Assembly: GCF_028885415.1 (NCBI RefSeq)
Contig: NZ_CP118527.1
Coordinates: 6,510,001 to 6,574,000 of the forward strand
Reading direction: 5' to 3'
Origin: Streptomyces coeruleorubidus
GTDB lineage: Bacteria; Actinomycetota; Actinomycetes; Streptomycetales; Streptomycetaceae
DNA: 64,000 bases
Shown: positions 15,658 through 26,000 of the stretch, in pieces
How positions within the stretch are numbered: position 1 is the stretch's first letter
Layout of the letters: each line of letters opens with the position of its first letter
Made by a program: the position numbers and the translations under genes
Notes under the pieces: generated by a model
What the model was told of the DNA's origin: nothing
Database searches by the model: none
The model's input: only the letters and a program-made list of their open reading frames with translations

Positions 15658-18486
15658 CTAAAGGGCCTGCTTGCGAGTCAGATGGTTGAAGGCCAGCCAG
15701 CCCGGCAGCACGGGCAGCCACAGCGTCAGCAGCCGGAACAGCAGGACCGCCGGTGCCGCGACCTCCTTCGGCAGCCCGACGGCGATCAGACCGACCGTCA
15801 GGGTCGCCTCGACCGCGCCCACACCGCCCGGGGTCGGCGCCGCGGACCCCAGGGCGTTGCCCGCGAGGAAGACGACGGCGACGCTGGCGAGGCTGATCGA
15901 CGTGGACTCGTCGCCGAACGCGCGGATCGACGCGTCCAGGCACATCACGAAGCAGGCGGTCAGCAGCAGCATGCCGCCGATGCCGGTGACCAGCTTCTGC
16001 GGCCGCTGGAGCACGTCCAGCATGCGCGGCACGACACCCGCGAACAGCGACCTCACGCGCGTGACGACGAACTTCCGCAGGAACGGCACCGAGGTCACCA
16101 CGAGCACGAGCACCGCCACCGTCAGCAGACCGGCGATGACGGTCCGGGACGGCGACAGCGACGGCGTCTTCTCGGTGCCGGTCAGATAGCCGAAGGCCAG
16201 CAGCATCAGGATGTGACAGCCGAGCCCGAACAGCTGCGACGCTCCGACGCTCGCCACCGCGAGCCCCGGCCGCACTCCCGCGCGCTGGAGGAAGCGCGTG
16301 TTGAGGGCGACACCGCCCACCGCCGCCGGGGCGACGATCTTCACGAACGACCCGGCGACCTGCGCAGCCACGGTCCGCACGAACGGCACCCGCTCGGGCA
16401 CGAACCCCAGCAGAGCCATCGCCGCCGCCACGTAGCTGCCCATCGAGAACAGCACGGCCGCGGCGACCCAGCCCCATTCGGCGTTCGCGATGAGCGGACC
16501 GAACTCGATGTGCGTGAGCTGCGTCAGCAGGAAGTACGCGCCGATCGCGCCGGCCATGAAACTGATCAGCGTGCGCGGCCGCACCCGCTCCAGCCGGGCC
16601 GGCTCGACCGGTGCCTGTGGCCTGATCCGCAGCACCTCGTGCCGGATCTGCGTGAGCAGGTCCTCCTCGCGCGCATCCTCGAGGGCCTCGTCGATGGCCC
16701 GCTTCTCGGCCCGCTGCTCCGCCCGTACGGCCTTCTTGTCGGGTTTCTCCAGCACCGGCACGGCGTCGTCCGAGGCGTCCTCCAGGCGCGCCTGCTTGGC
16801 CTGCCGGGACGCCTCCAGGACCGCCTCGCGCTCGCGCTGTGCCCGCTCCCGGGCCAGTCTGCGCAGCGTCGCGCGCGTGGAGCGGCTGAGCGCGATGGGC
16901 TGGAGCATCGGCAGACAGTCCGCCACCGCGTCCGGGCCGAGCACTTCCACCGCCGAGGCGACCGCCCGCTCGGCGCCCACCCGGAGGCCGAGGGTCACCA
17001 GCAACTGGGACGTGTCCATGCGCAGCAGCAGGTCGCCGGCCGCGATCTCGCCGACGCGCAGGTCGGTGAGGATCACCGTGCCGGAACGATCCACCAGAAT
17101 CGCGTCGCCGACCAGCCTGCGGTGCGCGATGCGCCGGGACTGAAGAGCCTTCACCTGGTGCCAGGTGTCGCTCAGCAGGTCGTCGGTGATCTCCTCGTCC
17201 GGCAGCGAGTCCAGGGTGCGGCCGCCGCTGTGCTCGTAGACGAGCATCACCGCGTCGGGACCGAGCTCGGAGGTGGCGATCAGCTTGGGCGCGTTGGCAC
17301 CGGCCGCGATCGCCGCGTACGCCAGCAGCGCCTCCTGCTCCAGGGCCTGGCGCAGCGACTGGAGGCTGCTGCGGGTGGCGAAGCCGCGCAGGGTCAGATT
17401 GCGCCAGGTGCGGTAGAAGAAGCCCTGGGCCTGCTGCTCCCGGTCGACCACCGTCACGTCCAGCGGCGGCCCGTCCTCGAGCGTGACGAAGTAGCGGCGG
17501 CCCCGGTCACCGGTGTCCGGGTTGTCCGAGGTGTCCTCGCGGGACGCGCTGACCGGGCGGAAGCCGACGGTCCGCAGGCCCGCCATCAGCGTCTGCCCGG
17601 TGGGCCGGACGTTGGGCGAGCCGACCGCGTAGAGCGTGCCGTAGGCCACGGTCCAGCCGATCAGCACCGTCAGGATGATCGAGAACGGTGTCGTGTACCC
17701 GGTGACGAGCATCGAGAAGGCGTCGAGGAGCAGCACGACCCACAACACCGTGCGCCATCTGGGCCTGCGCGACATGCCGACGGCCGTCATGTACGCGATG
17801 ACGGGCGCCAGATAGCCGTGCACGGGGTCGGTCAGCGCGTGGATGTCACCGGGGGAGGGCTGGGTGAGCGCCTCCTGGATCGAGTCGGGGGCGGCGCGGG
17901 CGACCCACAGGTCGGTGGCGAGGGTCACACCGTGGGCCAGGACAGCCGCGAGCACACCGTCGGCGATTCTGAGCCCGTCCCGTTTGATCAGCCGCTCGAT
18001 GGCGAAGGCGACCGGCACCAGCAGGATCGCGATGCTGGAGGCCAGCCCCGCGATCTTGATGAGCAGGTCGGGCGCCTGGCCCGTGCCCTTGTTGATGTCC
18101 TGTTCGAGGCCCGAGGTGGTGCCGTGCGCGAACGCGGCGATGCCGATCAGCAGCGCGACGGCGAGCACGCCCACCAGGAGCCGCATCAGATCGGACGGTC
18201 GGTGCACGCGCGCGGGGAGCAGCGGTTCGTCGCCCTCCACCTCGTCGATGTGCACGGTGTCCTCGTCCTCGGCTGCCGTCGGGGCCTTCTTGCCGGACTT
18301 CTCGGGTGCTGTCGGGGTCTTCTCGCCGGACCTCTCGGCTGCCGCAGGAGCCTTCTCGCCTGCCCCCTTGGTGGCCGTCCCCGCCTGGTCGCCGGTCGGC
18401 TCCGGGCCGTCGTCCGGGGTGCCCGGGCGCGCCGAAGCGTCAGAGGTGCCCTCCGCGTCCTCGGGGTGCGCACCCTGCTGCTTCAT
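15658..18486 (-). CDS. Flippase-like (LPG-synthase TM/UPF0104) protein with kinase-like middle domain
   Basis: A 942-residue membrane protein. A low-complexity Lys/Glu/Ala N-terminus is followed by about six TM helices, then a cytoplasmic region with kinase-like echoes (IAHRRLVGDAILVD, VILTDLRVGEI), a charged coiled-coil-like stretch, and a C-terminal lysylphosphatidylglycerol-synthase-type TM domain of about eight helices containing NALGSAAPTPGGVGAVEA. C-terminal domains of this kind move or modify lipids or lipid-linked sugars. The middle domain lacks a clean HRD...DFG set and may be a pseudokinase. ATG 18486 has AAGAAGAG upstream; an in-frame GTG at 18510 is the alternative. Confidence 0.8.
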   Translation of the reverse strand: MKQQGAHPEDAEGTSDASARPGTPDDGPEPTGDQAGTATKGAGEKAPAAAERSGEKTPTAPEKSGKKAPTAAEDEDTVHIDEVEGDEPLLPARVHRPSDLMRLLVGVLAVALLIGIAAFAHGTTSGLEQDINKGTGQAPDLLIKIAGLASSIAILLVPVAFAIERLIKRDGLRIADGVLAAVLAHGVTLATDLWVARAAPDSIQEALTQPSPGDIHALTDPVHGYLAPVIAYMTAVGMSRRPRWRTVLWVVLLLDAFSMLVTGYTTPFSIILTVLIGWTVAYGTLYAVGSPNVRPTGQTLMAGLRTVGFRPVSASREDTSDNPDTGDRGRRYFVTLEDGPPLDVTVVDREQQAQGFFYRTWRNLTLRGFATRSSLQSLRQALEQEALLAYAAIAAGANAPKLIATSELGPDAVMLVYEHSGGRTLDSLPDEEITDDLLSDTWHQVKALQSRRIAHRRLVGDAILVDRSGTVILTDLRVGEIAAGDLLLRMDTSQLLVTLGLRVGAERAVASAVEVLGPDAVADCLPMLQPIALSRSTRATLRRLARERAQREREAVLEASRQAKQARLEDASDDAVPVLEKPDKKAVRAEQRAEKRAIDEALEDAREEDLLTQIRHEVLRIRPQAPVEPARLERVRPRTLISFMAGAIGAYFLLTQLTHIEFGPLIANAEWGWVAAAVLFSMGSYVAAAMALLGFVPERVPFVRTVAAQVAGSFVKIVAPAAVGGVALNTRFLQRAGVRPGLAVASVGASQLFGLGCHILMLLAFGYLTGTEKTPSLSPSRTVIAGLLTVAVLVLVVTSVPFLRKFVVTRVRSLFAGVVPRMLDVLQRPQKLVTGIGGMLLLTACFVMCLDASIRAFGDESTSISLASVAVVFLAGNALGSAAPTPGGVGAVEATLTVGLIAVGLPKEVAAPAVLLFRLLTLWLPVLPGWLAFNHLTRKQAL

Positions 18487-18672
18487 CGTCTCTTCTTGGT
18501 CTCGTATCACCGGTCACCGCCCGCACGATGGTGGCATGCCGCACCGACACACGGGGGCATCAGGGTGCACATGCGGGGGCGGACAGTCTGCCCGACGCGC
18601 TCCTGCCGGGTGAGGGAAACGCTCCGGAGCACGCCCGTCCCGTTGTCGGTGGGATGGGGCAGGATGGGGCGG

Positions 18673-19095
18673 ATGAGTGAGGAGAGTCTTCCGGAGGACG
18701 CCGGCGCGCAGGGCGCCCACGCGGGGTACGACGACACCCGTGAGGAGCCCGGGGAAGCGCTGCCCGTGTACGCCGAGCGGGTCCTGGAGGTGGCCGAACT
18801 GATCCCGCCGGGCCGTGTCATGACATACGGGGACGTCGCGGAGTGGCTGGAGGAGGGCGGTCCGCGGCAGGTCGGCCGCGTGATGGCTCTCTACGGCGGT
18901 GCCGTTGCGTGGTGGCGTGTCGTCCGCGCGGACGGCGTCCTGCTCCCGGGGCAGGAGCAGCGGGCGCTCGGCCACTACCGCGCGGAGGGCACGCCCCTGA
19001 AGCAGGCGAGCCGGGCCGCCGAGGGCCACCTGCCGCGCCTCGACATGAGACGGGCGCGCTGGGACGGCGGCGAACGCGCGGAGGGTCACACCTGA
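18673..19095 (+). CDS. Alkyltransferase-like (ATL) DNA-damage protein
   Basis: A 140-residue protein of the MGMT C-terminal fold. The DNA-binding part is intact (PGRVMTYGDVAEWL, RQVGRVM), but where a methyltransferase has PCHRV this protein reads AWWRVVRADG. The reactive cysteine is therefore replaced by Trp, as in ATL proteins, which bind O6-alkylguanine and direct it to nucleotide excision repair. ATG 18673 is preferred because the N-terminal 35 residues are acidic linker before the fold. It corresponds in order to Rv3204 and precedes the AdnA/AdnB genes. Confidence 0.85.
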   Translation: MSEESLPEDAGAQGAHAGYDDTREEPGEALPVYAERVLEVAELIPPGRVMTYGDVAEWLEEGGPRQVGRVMALYGGAVAWWRVVRADGVLLPGQEQRALGHYRAEGTPLKQASRAAEGHLPRLDMRRARWDGGERAEGHT

Positions 19096-19364
19096 CAGCT
19101 TCCGCCATCGGACGCCCTTGCGTGTGACCCGTGATCCGGACGGGGGAATCGGGGCACGCCGTCGGCATGACGTACGTTCGTGAGAGCAGGGACATGAGTG
19201 CCCTGAGCGCCCCGAGTGACGGGCGGGAAGAAGGGGAAGCCCTGCTTCCGCCTCGCCCGTCGGCGTAGCGTCGGCTGCACGCGTCCCCGTCACCCCGCGG
19301 TCACCGCCTGCCACGCGCGGTGGCCCGTCAACCAGCACTTCCACCAGGACCGGCGAACCACGTG

Positions 19365-22300
19365 ATGAGCTCCTCTTCCTCCACCAGCGGCCTGTCGCAC
19401 CCTCGTGTGCGGCGGGGGAGCCGTGGCGCTTACCGACTGGTACGTACCCCTCCTGCCCGCGTGGACCCCCCTCTTTTGGACGCCTCGCAGCGCTCCGTGG
19501 TTGACCACACCACCGGCCCGCTGCTCGTTCTCGCAGGTCCGGGCACGGGCAAGACCACCACGCTCGTCGAGTCCGTGGCCGAGCGCACCGCCCGGGGCGG
19601 GGACCCCGAGCGCATCCTGGTGCTCACCTTCAGCCGCAGGGCTGCCGTCGAGCTGCGCGACCGCATGGCTCTGCGGAGCGGCGCGGCCCGCGCTCCCCAG
19701 GCGACCACCTTCCACTCGTTCTGCTATGCCCTGGTCCGCGCACACCAGGACAGCGACCTGTTCGTGGAGCCGCTGCGGCTGCTGTCCGGCCCCGAGCAGG
19801 ACGTCTCGGTCCGGGAGTTGCTCGCCGGCCAGGTGGACCTGGAGCGGCTGGGCCTCGCGCACGTGCGCTGGCCGGACGAACTGCGCGCCTGCCTGACCAC
19901 CCGTGGATTCGCCGACGAGGTCCGCGCGGTCCTCGCCCGCACCCGTGAACTGGGTCTCGGCCCGGACGCCCTGGACGCCTTCGCCCGCCGTACGGGACGC
20001 CCCGACTGGCGCGCCGCCGCCGCCTTCCTCGCCGAGTACCTCGACGTGCTCGACCTCCAGGGTGTGATCGACTACGCGGAACTCGTCCACCGCGCGGTGC
20101 TCCTCGCCCGCCGGCCCGAGGTCGCCGCGCGGCTCGCCGCCCGGTACGACGCCGTCTACGTCGACGAGTACCAGGACACCGATCCCGCTCAGGTGCGACT
20201 CCTGCACGCGCTGGCCGGCGGCGGCCGCACCCTCGTCGCCTTCGGTGACCCCGACCAGTCGATCTACGCGTTCCGCGGGGCGGACGTGAACGGCATCCTC
20301 GACTTCCCGCACGCCTTCCCGCGCGCGGACGGCCGCCCGGCCCCGGTCGCGGTGCTGCGCACGTCCCGCCGCTCCGGCGCCGCCCTGCTGGCCGCCACCC
20401 GGCTGCTGACCCAGCGCATGCCGCTGACCCGCCTGCCCGCCGAGAAGGTGCGCGCCCACCGCGAACTCGCCCCCGTACGGGACGGCGGCCGCGTCGAGGC
20501 GTACACGTACCCGACGGCCGGGACGGAGCTGGACAACATCGCCGACATCCTCCGCAGGGCCCACCTCGAAGACGGCGTCCCCTGGAGCGAGATGGCCGTC
20601 CTGGTGCGCGCCGGCTCCCGGACCATCCCGACGGTCCGCCGCGCCCTCACGGCGGCCGGCGTACCCGTGGACGTCGACGGCGACGACGTGCCCCTGCGCC
20701 ACGAACCGGCGGTGGCACCGCTGCTGACGGCGCTGCGGGCGGTGGCCACGGCGGAGGCGGGGACTTCCGAGGCGGGATCTGCCGAGCCTCAGGACTCCGA
20801 GACGGGATCTGCCGAGCCTCAGGACTCCGAGACGGGATCTGCCGAGCCTCAGGACTCCGAGGCGGGATCTGCCGAGCCTCAGGACTCCGAGGCGGGATCT
20901 GCCGAGCCTCAGGACTCCGAGGCGGGATCTGCCGAGCCTCAGGACTCCGAGGCGGGATCTGCCGAGCCTCAGGACTCCGAGACGGGACCTGCCGAGCCTC
21001 AGGACTCCGAGACGGGACCTGCCGAGCCTCAGGACCCCGAGAGGGACACCTCCTCCGAGGACGCCCCTTCCGCGCAGCCGGACACCTGCTGGCTCGACAC
21101 CGAGACGGCCCTCACCCTCCTCAGCTCCCCGCTGGCGAGCATGGACGCCGCCGACCTGCGCCGCCTCGGCCGGGCCCTGCGCGACGAGGAACGGGCCGCG
21201 GGCAACCCACTGCCGCCGCCCTCCGACGTGCTGCTCGCGCAGGCACTCGCCGAGCCGGAGCGCCTCGCCGTGCACGACCCCACATACGCGCGCGGTGCCC
21301 AGCGCCTCGGCGCGCTGCTGCGCAAGGCCCGTGAGCGGCTGGCGGGCGGCGGTACGGCCGAGGAGGCCCTGTGGGACCTGTGGGAGGGCACGCCGTGGCC
21401 GACCCGGCTGGAGCGGGCCGCCCGCCGGGGCGGCGCGGCCGGGCGCAACGCGGACCGCGATCTGGACGCCGTCTGCGCGCTGTTCGCGACCGCGGCCCGT
21501 GCCGAGGAGCGCACCGGCGGCCGGGGCGCCCTCAACTTCCTGGAGGAGATCGAGGCCGAGGACATCGCCGCCGACACCCTCACACGCCGTGCCGTACGCC
21601 CCGACGCGGTCCGCCTGATGACCGCGCACCGCTCCAAGGGCCTGGAATGGCGCCTCGTGGTCGTCGCGGGCGTCCAGGAGGGCCTGTGGCCCGATCTGCG
21701 CCGCCGCGGCTCCCTGCTGGAGGCCGACCGCATCGGCCGCGACGGACTCGCCGAACCCCTCACCCCCGGCGCGCTGCTCGCCGAAGAGCGCCGCTTGTTC
21801 TACGTGGCCGCCACGCGCGCGCGTGAACGCCTCGTCGTGACCGCGGTCAAGACCCCGGCGGACGACGGCGACCAGCCCTCCCGCTTCCTGACCGAACTCG
21901 GCGTCGAACCCAAGGACGTCACGGGACGCCCGCGCCGCCCCCTGTCCGTCGCCGCGCTCGTCGCCGAACTGCGCGCCACCACCGTCGACCCGCGCGTCTC
22001 CGACGCCCTCCGGGAGGCCGCCGCCCGCCGCCTCGCCCGGCTCGCCGCGCTCGCCGACGAGGACGGCCGCCCCTTGGTGCCGTCCGCGCACCCCTACCGC
22101 TGGTGGGGCATGTTCGAGCCGACCGAGTCCAAGGTGCCGCTGCGCGACCGCGACCAGCCCGTCGTGCTCTCCGGCAGCGCCCTCGACCAGCTCGCCAACA
22201 CCTGCGCCCTGCAATGGTTCCTGGGCCGCGAGGTGAAGGCCGACGCGCCCGCGACAGCCGCCCAGGGCTTCGGCAACGTGGTGCACGTCCTCGCCGACGA

Positions 22301-22961
22301 GGTCGCCTCCGGGCACACCCCGGCCGACCTCTCCGTCCTGATGGAACGGCTCGACTCCGTGTGGAACGCCCTCGCCTTCGACGCGCCGTGGAAGTCGGAC
22401 CAGGAGAAGGACAACGCGCGCGTGGCACTCGAGCGGTTCCTGAAGTGGCACGTCATGGACCGCACCGGGCGTACCCCGGTTGCCAGCGAGCACGACTTCG
22501 ACGTCACCCTCGAAGCCGGTGACTACCAGGTGCGCATCCGGGGCCAGATGGACCGCGTGGAGGCGGACGGCGAGGGCCGTGCCTACGTGGTCGACTTCAA
22601 GACGGGCAAGCAGGCGCCCACCGGCAAGGAGGTGGAGCGCCACCCGCAGCTCGCCGTCTACCAGCTGGCCGTCCGCGAGGGTGCCGTCGACGACCTCTTC
22701 GACGGTGTGCGACCCGAGCCGGGCGGCGCCGAACTCGTCCATCTGCGCCAGGGCGCCGCCCAGCGCGACGGCGGCGAGACCCTGCCCAAGGTGCAGGCCC
22801 AGGAGCCGCTGGAGGGGGAGTGGGTCGGCGACCTGCTGGCCACCGCGGCCGGCAAGGTCCTCGACGAACGGTTCACACCGACCACCGGTCAGCACTGCAC
22901 GCACTGCGCGTTCCGGTCCTCGTGCAGCGCGCGGCAGGAGGGCCGCCATGTCGTCGAGTGA
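19365..22961 (+). CDS. adnA: AdnA-like helicase-nuclease subunit
   Basis: A 1198-residue UvrD-type helicase fused to a RecB-type nuclease. Walker A is AGPGTGKTTT (about residue 57) and Walker B/motif II is VYVDEYQDTD (about 264). A TAHRSKGLEW motif precedes the nuclease, whose core is VVDFKTGK (about 1076). Cysteines near 947 (NTCALQWF) and in HCTHCAFRSSC (about 1177-1186) probably hold an AddB-like Fe-S cluster. AdnAB resects double-strand breaks for recombination. Residues 471-560 are a tandem repeat inserted between helicase subdomains. It is followed by adnB after about 90 bp. Confidence 0.9.
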   Translation: MSSSSSTSGLSHPRVRRGSRGAYRLVRTPPARVDPPLLDASQRSVVDHTTGPLLVLAGPGTGKTTTLVESVAERTARGGDPERILVLTFSRRAAVELRDRMALRSGAARAPQATTFHSFCYALVRAHQDSDLFVEPLRLLSGPEQDVSVRELLAGQVDLERLGLAHVRWPDELRACLTTRGFADEVRAVLARTRELGLGPDALDAFARRTGRPDWRAAAAFLAEYLDVLDLQGVIDYAELVHRAVLLARRPEVAARLAARYDAVYVDEYQDTDPAQVRLLHALAGGGRTLVAFGDPDQSIYAFRGADVNGILDFPHAFPRADGRPAPVAVLRTSRRSGAALLAATRLLTQRMPLTRLPAEKVRAHRELAPVRDGGRVEAYTYPTAGTELDNIADILRRAHLEDGVPWSEMAVLVRAGSRTIPTVRRALTAAGVPVDVDGDDVPLRHEPAVAPLLTALRAVATAEAGTSEAGSAEPQDSETGSAEPQDSETGSAEPQDSEAGSAEPQDSEAGSAEPQDSEAGSAEPQDSEAGSAEPQDSETGPAEPQDSETGPAEPQDPERDTSSEDAPSAQPDTCWLDTETALTLLSSPLASMDAADLRRLGRALRDEERAAGNPLPPPSDVLLAQALAEPERLAVHDPTYARGAQRLGALLRKARERLAGGGTAEEALWDLWEGTPWPTRLERAARRGGAAGRNADRDLDAVCALFATAARAEERTGGRGALNFLEEIEAEDIAADTLTRRAVRPDAVRLMTAHRSKGLEWRLVVVAGVQEGLWPDLRRRGSLLEADRIGRDGLAEPLTPGALLAEERRLFYVAATRARERLVVTAVKTPADDGDQPSRFLTELGVEPKDVTGRPRRPLSVAALVAELRATTVDPRVSDALREAAARRLARLAALADEDGRPLVPSAHPYRWWGMFEPTESKVPLRDRDQPVVLSGSALDQLANTCALQWFLGREVKADAPATAAQGFGNVVHVLADEVASGHTPADLSVLMERLDSVWNALAFDAPWKSDQEKDNARVALERFLKWHVMDRTGRTPVASEHDFDVTLEAGDYQVRIRGQMDRVEADGEGRAYVVDFKTGKQAPTGKEVERHPQLAVYQLAVREGAVDDLFDGVRPEPGGAELVHLRQGAAQRDGGETLPKVQAQEPLEGEWVGDLLATAAGKVLDERFTPTTGQHCTHCAFRSSCSARQEGRHVVE
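20775..21044 (+). repeat. 30-bp tandem repeat (nine units) inside adnA
   Basis: Nine exact-length 30-bp units encode GSAEPQDSEA/T. Most differ by one base (GAGGC/GAGAC); the last two have GPAEPQDSET and GPAEPQDPER. Codons such as TCT and CCT are used, unlike the GC-ending codons around it. The length is a multiple of three, so copy-number change keeps the frame. Confidence 0.95.
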
Positions 22962-23052
22962 CTTATCGCACCACATGTGCTGACCTGCGCTTCTTCCGCC
23001 CCGGAAAGTGATCCGGCCGCCGCTGTCAGTGGCCGCCGCTAGCCTCTCTGAC

Positions 23053-26000
23053 GTGCCAGCCCGTATCACCGATCCCGAACAGCTCAAAGAACTCCTCGGC
23101 ATCCCGTTCACCCCTGAGCAGATGGCCTGCATCACCGCGCCGCCAGCCCCGCAGGTGATCGTGGCCGGAGCCGGCTCGGGCAAGACGACGGTGATGGCGG
23201 CACGCGTGGTGTGGCTGGTCGGCACCGGCCAGGTCGCACCCGAGCAGGTGCTCGGCCTCACCTTCACCAACAAGGCCGCCGCCGAACTCGCCGAGCGCGT
23301 CCGCAAGGCGCTCGTCAGGGCCGGCGTCACAGACCCGGACGCCATCGACCCGGACAACCCGCCGGGCGAGCCGGTGATCTCCACGTACCACGCCTTCGCG
23401 GGCCGCCTGCTCACCGGCCACGGCCTGCGCATCGGTCTCGAGCCCACGTCCCGGCTGCTCGCCGACGCGACCCGTTTCCAGCTCGCCGCGCGCGTGCTGC
23501 GCGAGGCCCCGGGGAGCTACCCGGCGCTGACCCGTTCATTCCCGGACCTGGTCGGCGACCTCCTCGCCCTCGACGCCGAACTCTCCGAGCACCTCGTACG
23601 CCCCGAAGCGCTGCGCGCGTACGACGCCGAACTGCTGCTGACCCTGCGCGGCGCCAAGCTCACCAACGCCGACCTGCGCAAGGTCCCCGAGGCGGCCGCC
23701 GCCCGCCGCGAACTGGCCGAGCTGGTCACCCGCTACCGGGCCGCCAAGCGCGAGCGGGACCTGCTCGACTTCGGCGACCAGATCGCCCTCTCGGCCCGGC
23801 TCGCGAAGATCCCCGAAGTGGGCCGCGTGCTGCGCGACGAGTTCCGGGTTGTGCTGCTCGACGAGTACCAGGACACGTCTGTCGCCCAACGCGTCCTCCT
23901 GGCCGGTCTGTTCGGCGAAGGCACCGGCCATCCCGTCACCGCCGTCGGCGACCCCTGCCAGGCGATCTACGGCTGGCGGGGCGCATCCGTCGCCAACCTC
24001 GACGACTTCCCCGAGCACTTCGCCCACGCCGACGGCCGCCCCGCGACCCGGCAGGCGCTCAGCGAGAACCGTCGCAGCGGCGGCCGTCTCCTCGACCTCG
24101 CGAACGGCCTCGCCGAGCCCCTGCGGGCCCTGCACGCGGGCGTGGAGGCCCTCCGCCCGGCCCCCGGCGCCGAACGCGACGGCATGGTGCGCTGCGCGCT
24201 GCTGCGCACCCACGCCGAGGAGATCGACTGGGCCGCCGACTCCGTCGCCCACCTCATAGGGACCGGGACGGCACCCGGCGAGATCGCTGTCCTGTGCCGC
24301 ACGGCGACCGACTTCGCCGAGATCCAGGGCGCATTGGTCGCACGGGACATCCCGGTCGAGGTCGTCGGCCTGTCCGGGCTGCTGCACCTGCCCGAGATCG
24401 CCGACCTCGTCGCCGTCTGCGAGGTCCTCCAGGACCCCGGCGCCAACGCCTCCCTGGTGCGACTGCTGACCGGCCCGCGCTGGCGCATCGGCCCGCGCGA
24501 CCTCGCCCTGCTGGGGAGGCGCGCTCGGCTCCTGGTGTCCCACGCGCGCGTGGAGGGCGACGAAGACCCGGACCGCCGGCTCGCCGAGGCCGTCGAGGGG
24601 GTCGACCCGGCCGAGGTGATCTCGCTCGCGGACGCCCTCGACACGTTCCTGGAGACGCCGCTGGACGGCCATGGGGACGACGACGGACTGCCCTTCTCGC
24701 CCGACGCGCGCGTGCGCTTCGCCCGCCTGGCCACCGAGCTGCGCGAGCTGCGCCGCTGTCTGGCCGACCCGCTGATGGACGTCCTGCACCGCGTCCTCGC
24801 CGTCACCGGCCTGGAGGTCGAGTTGTCGGCGTCCCCGCACGCCCTGGCCGCGCGCCGCCGCGAGACCCTCTCCAACTTCCTGGACGTCGCCGCCTCCTTC
24901 GCCGCCGGCGACAACGAGGCCACCCTCCTCGCCTTCCTCGGCTTCCTGCGCACCGCCGCCCAGTACGAGAAGGGCCTCGACAACGCCCTCCCCGGCGGCG
25001 AGAACACCGTCAAGGTGCTCACCGCCCACAAGTCCAAAGGCCTGGAGTGGGACGTCGTGGTCGTCCCCGGCCTGGTCACCGGCACCTTCCCCAGCAGCCA
25101 GGGCCGCGAGAAGTGGACATCCCAGGGCAAGGTCCTGCCGCACCGGCTGCGCGGCGACGCCGACACCCTGCCCGACGTGGAGTCCTGGGACCCCAGGGGC
25201 CTGAAGGCCTTCCACGAGGCCATGAAGGACCACCAGCACACCGAGGAGCTCCGCCTCGGCTACGTCACCTTCACCCGTCCCCGCTCCCTGCTCCTGGGCT
25301 CCGGCCACTGGTGGGGACCCACCCAGAAGAAGCGCCGCGGACCGTCCGCGTTCCTCCAGGCCCTCCACGACCACTGCGCGGCCGGGTACGGCGAGATCGA
25401 GGCCTGGGCGGAGGAACCCCCCGAGGACGAGGAGAACCCGGCCCTGCACCAGGCCACCGCCGACCAGGTGTGGCCCCTGCCCCTGGACGAGGCGGCCCTG
25501 GCCCGCCGCCGCGCGGCCGCCGCGACCGTCCTGGCGCACCTGGAGGACCTCGCGTCCCACGAGGACGGACACCCCGCGGCCGTGCACGACCCGGACGGGG
25601 CCGACGACCCGCAGTGGCCGCCGCCCCCCGAGGACGACGAGCCTCCGTACGACGAACCGGACCCGTTCGACGACGATCCCTTCGAGGGCGACGCCGTCGC
25701 GGAAGACCCGGCGGACCGGGACGAGTGGCCGGCCGGCCGCGACGAGTGGCCGGCGGACCGCCCCACCGTCCCGCACCAGGCGGCCCCACTGGAACTCCCC
25801 GCCGCGCGCCCACACCCGACGACGCCGGAACGCCCGCAGCTCACCCCCGAGGAAGCCCGCACCGTCGCCTCCTGGGACCGCGACCTCGACGCCCTCACCG
25901 GAGAGCTCCTGCGCGCCCGCGACAGCGTCACCGAGGTCCCCCTGCCCGCAGCGCTCACCGCGTCCCAGCTGCTGCGCCTGGCCGCCGACCCGGACGGCTT

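Noticed and set aside
19290..23447. 1385-codon open frame on the minus strand
   Set aside because: Antisense shadow of adnA; its repeat of LGVLRLGRSR is only the complement of the adnA tandem repeat.
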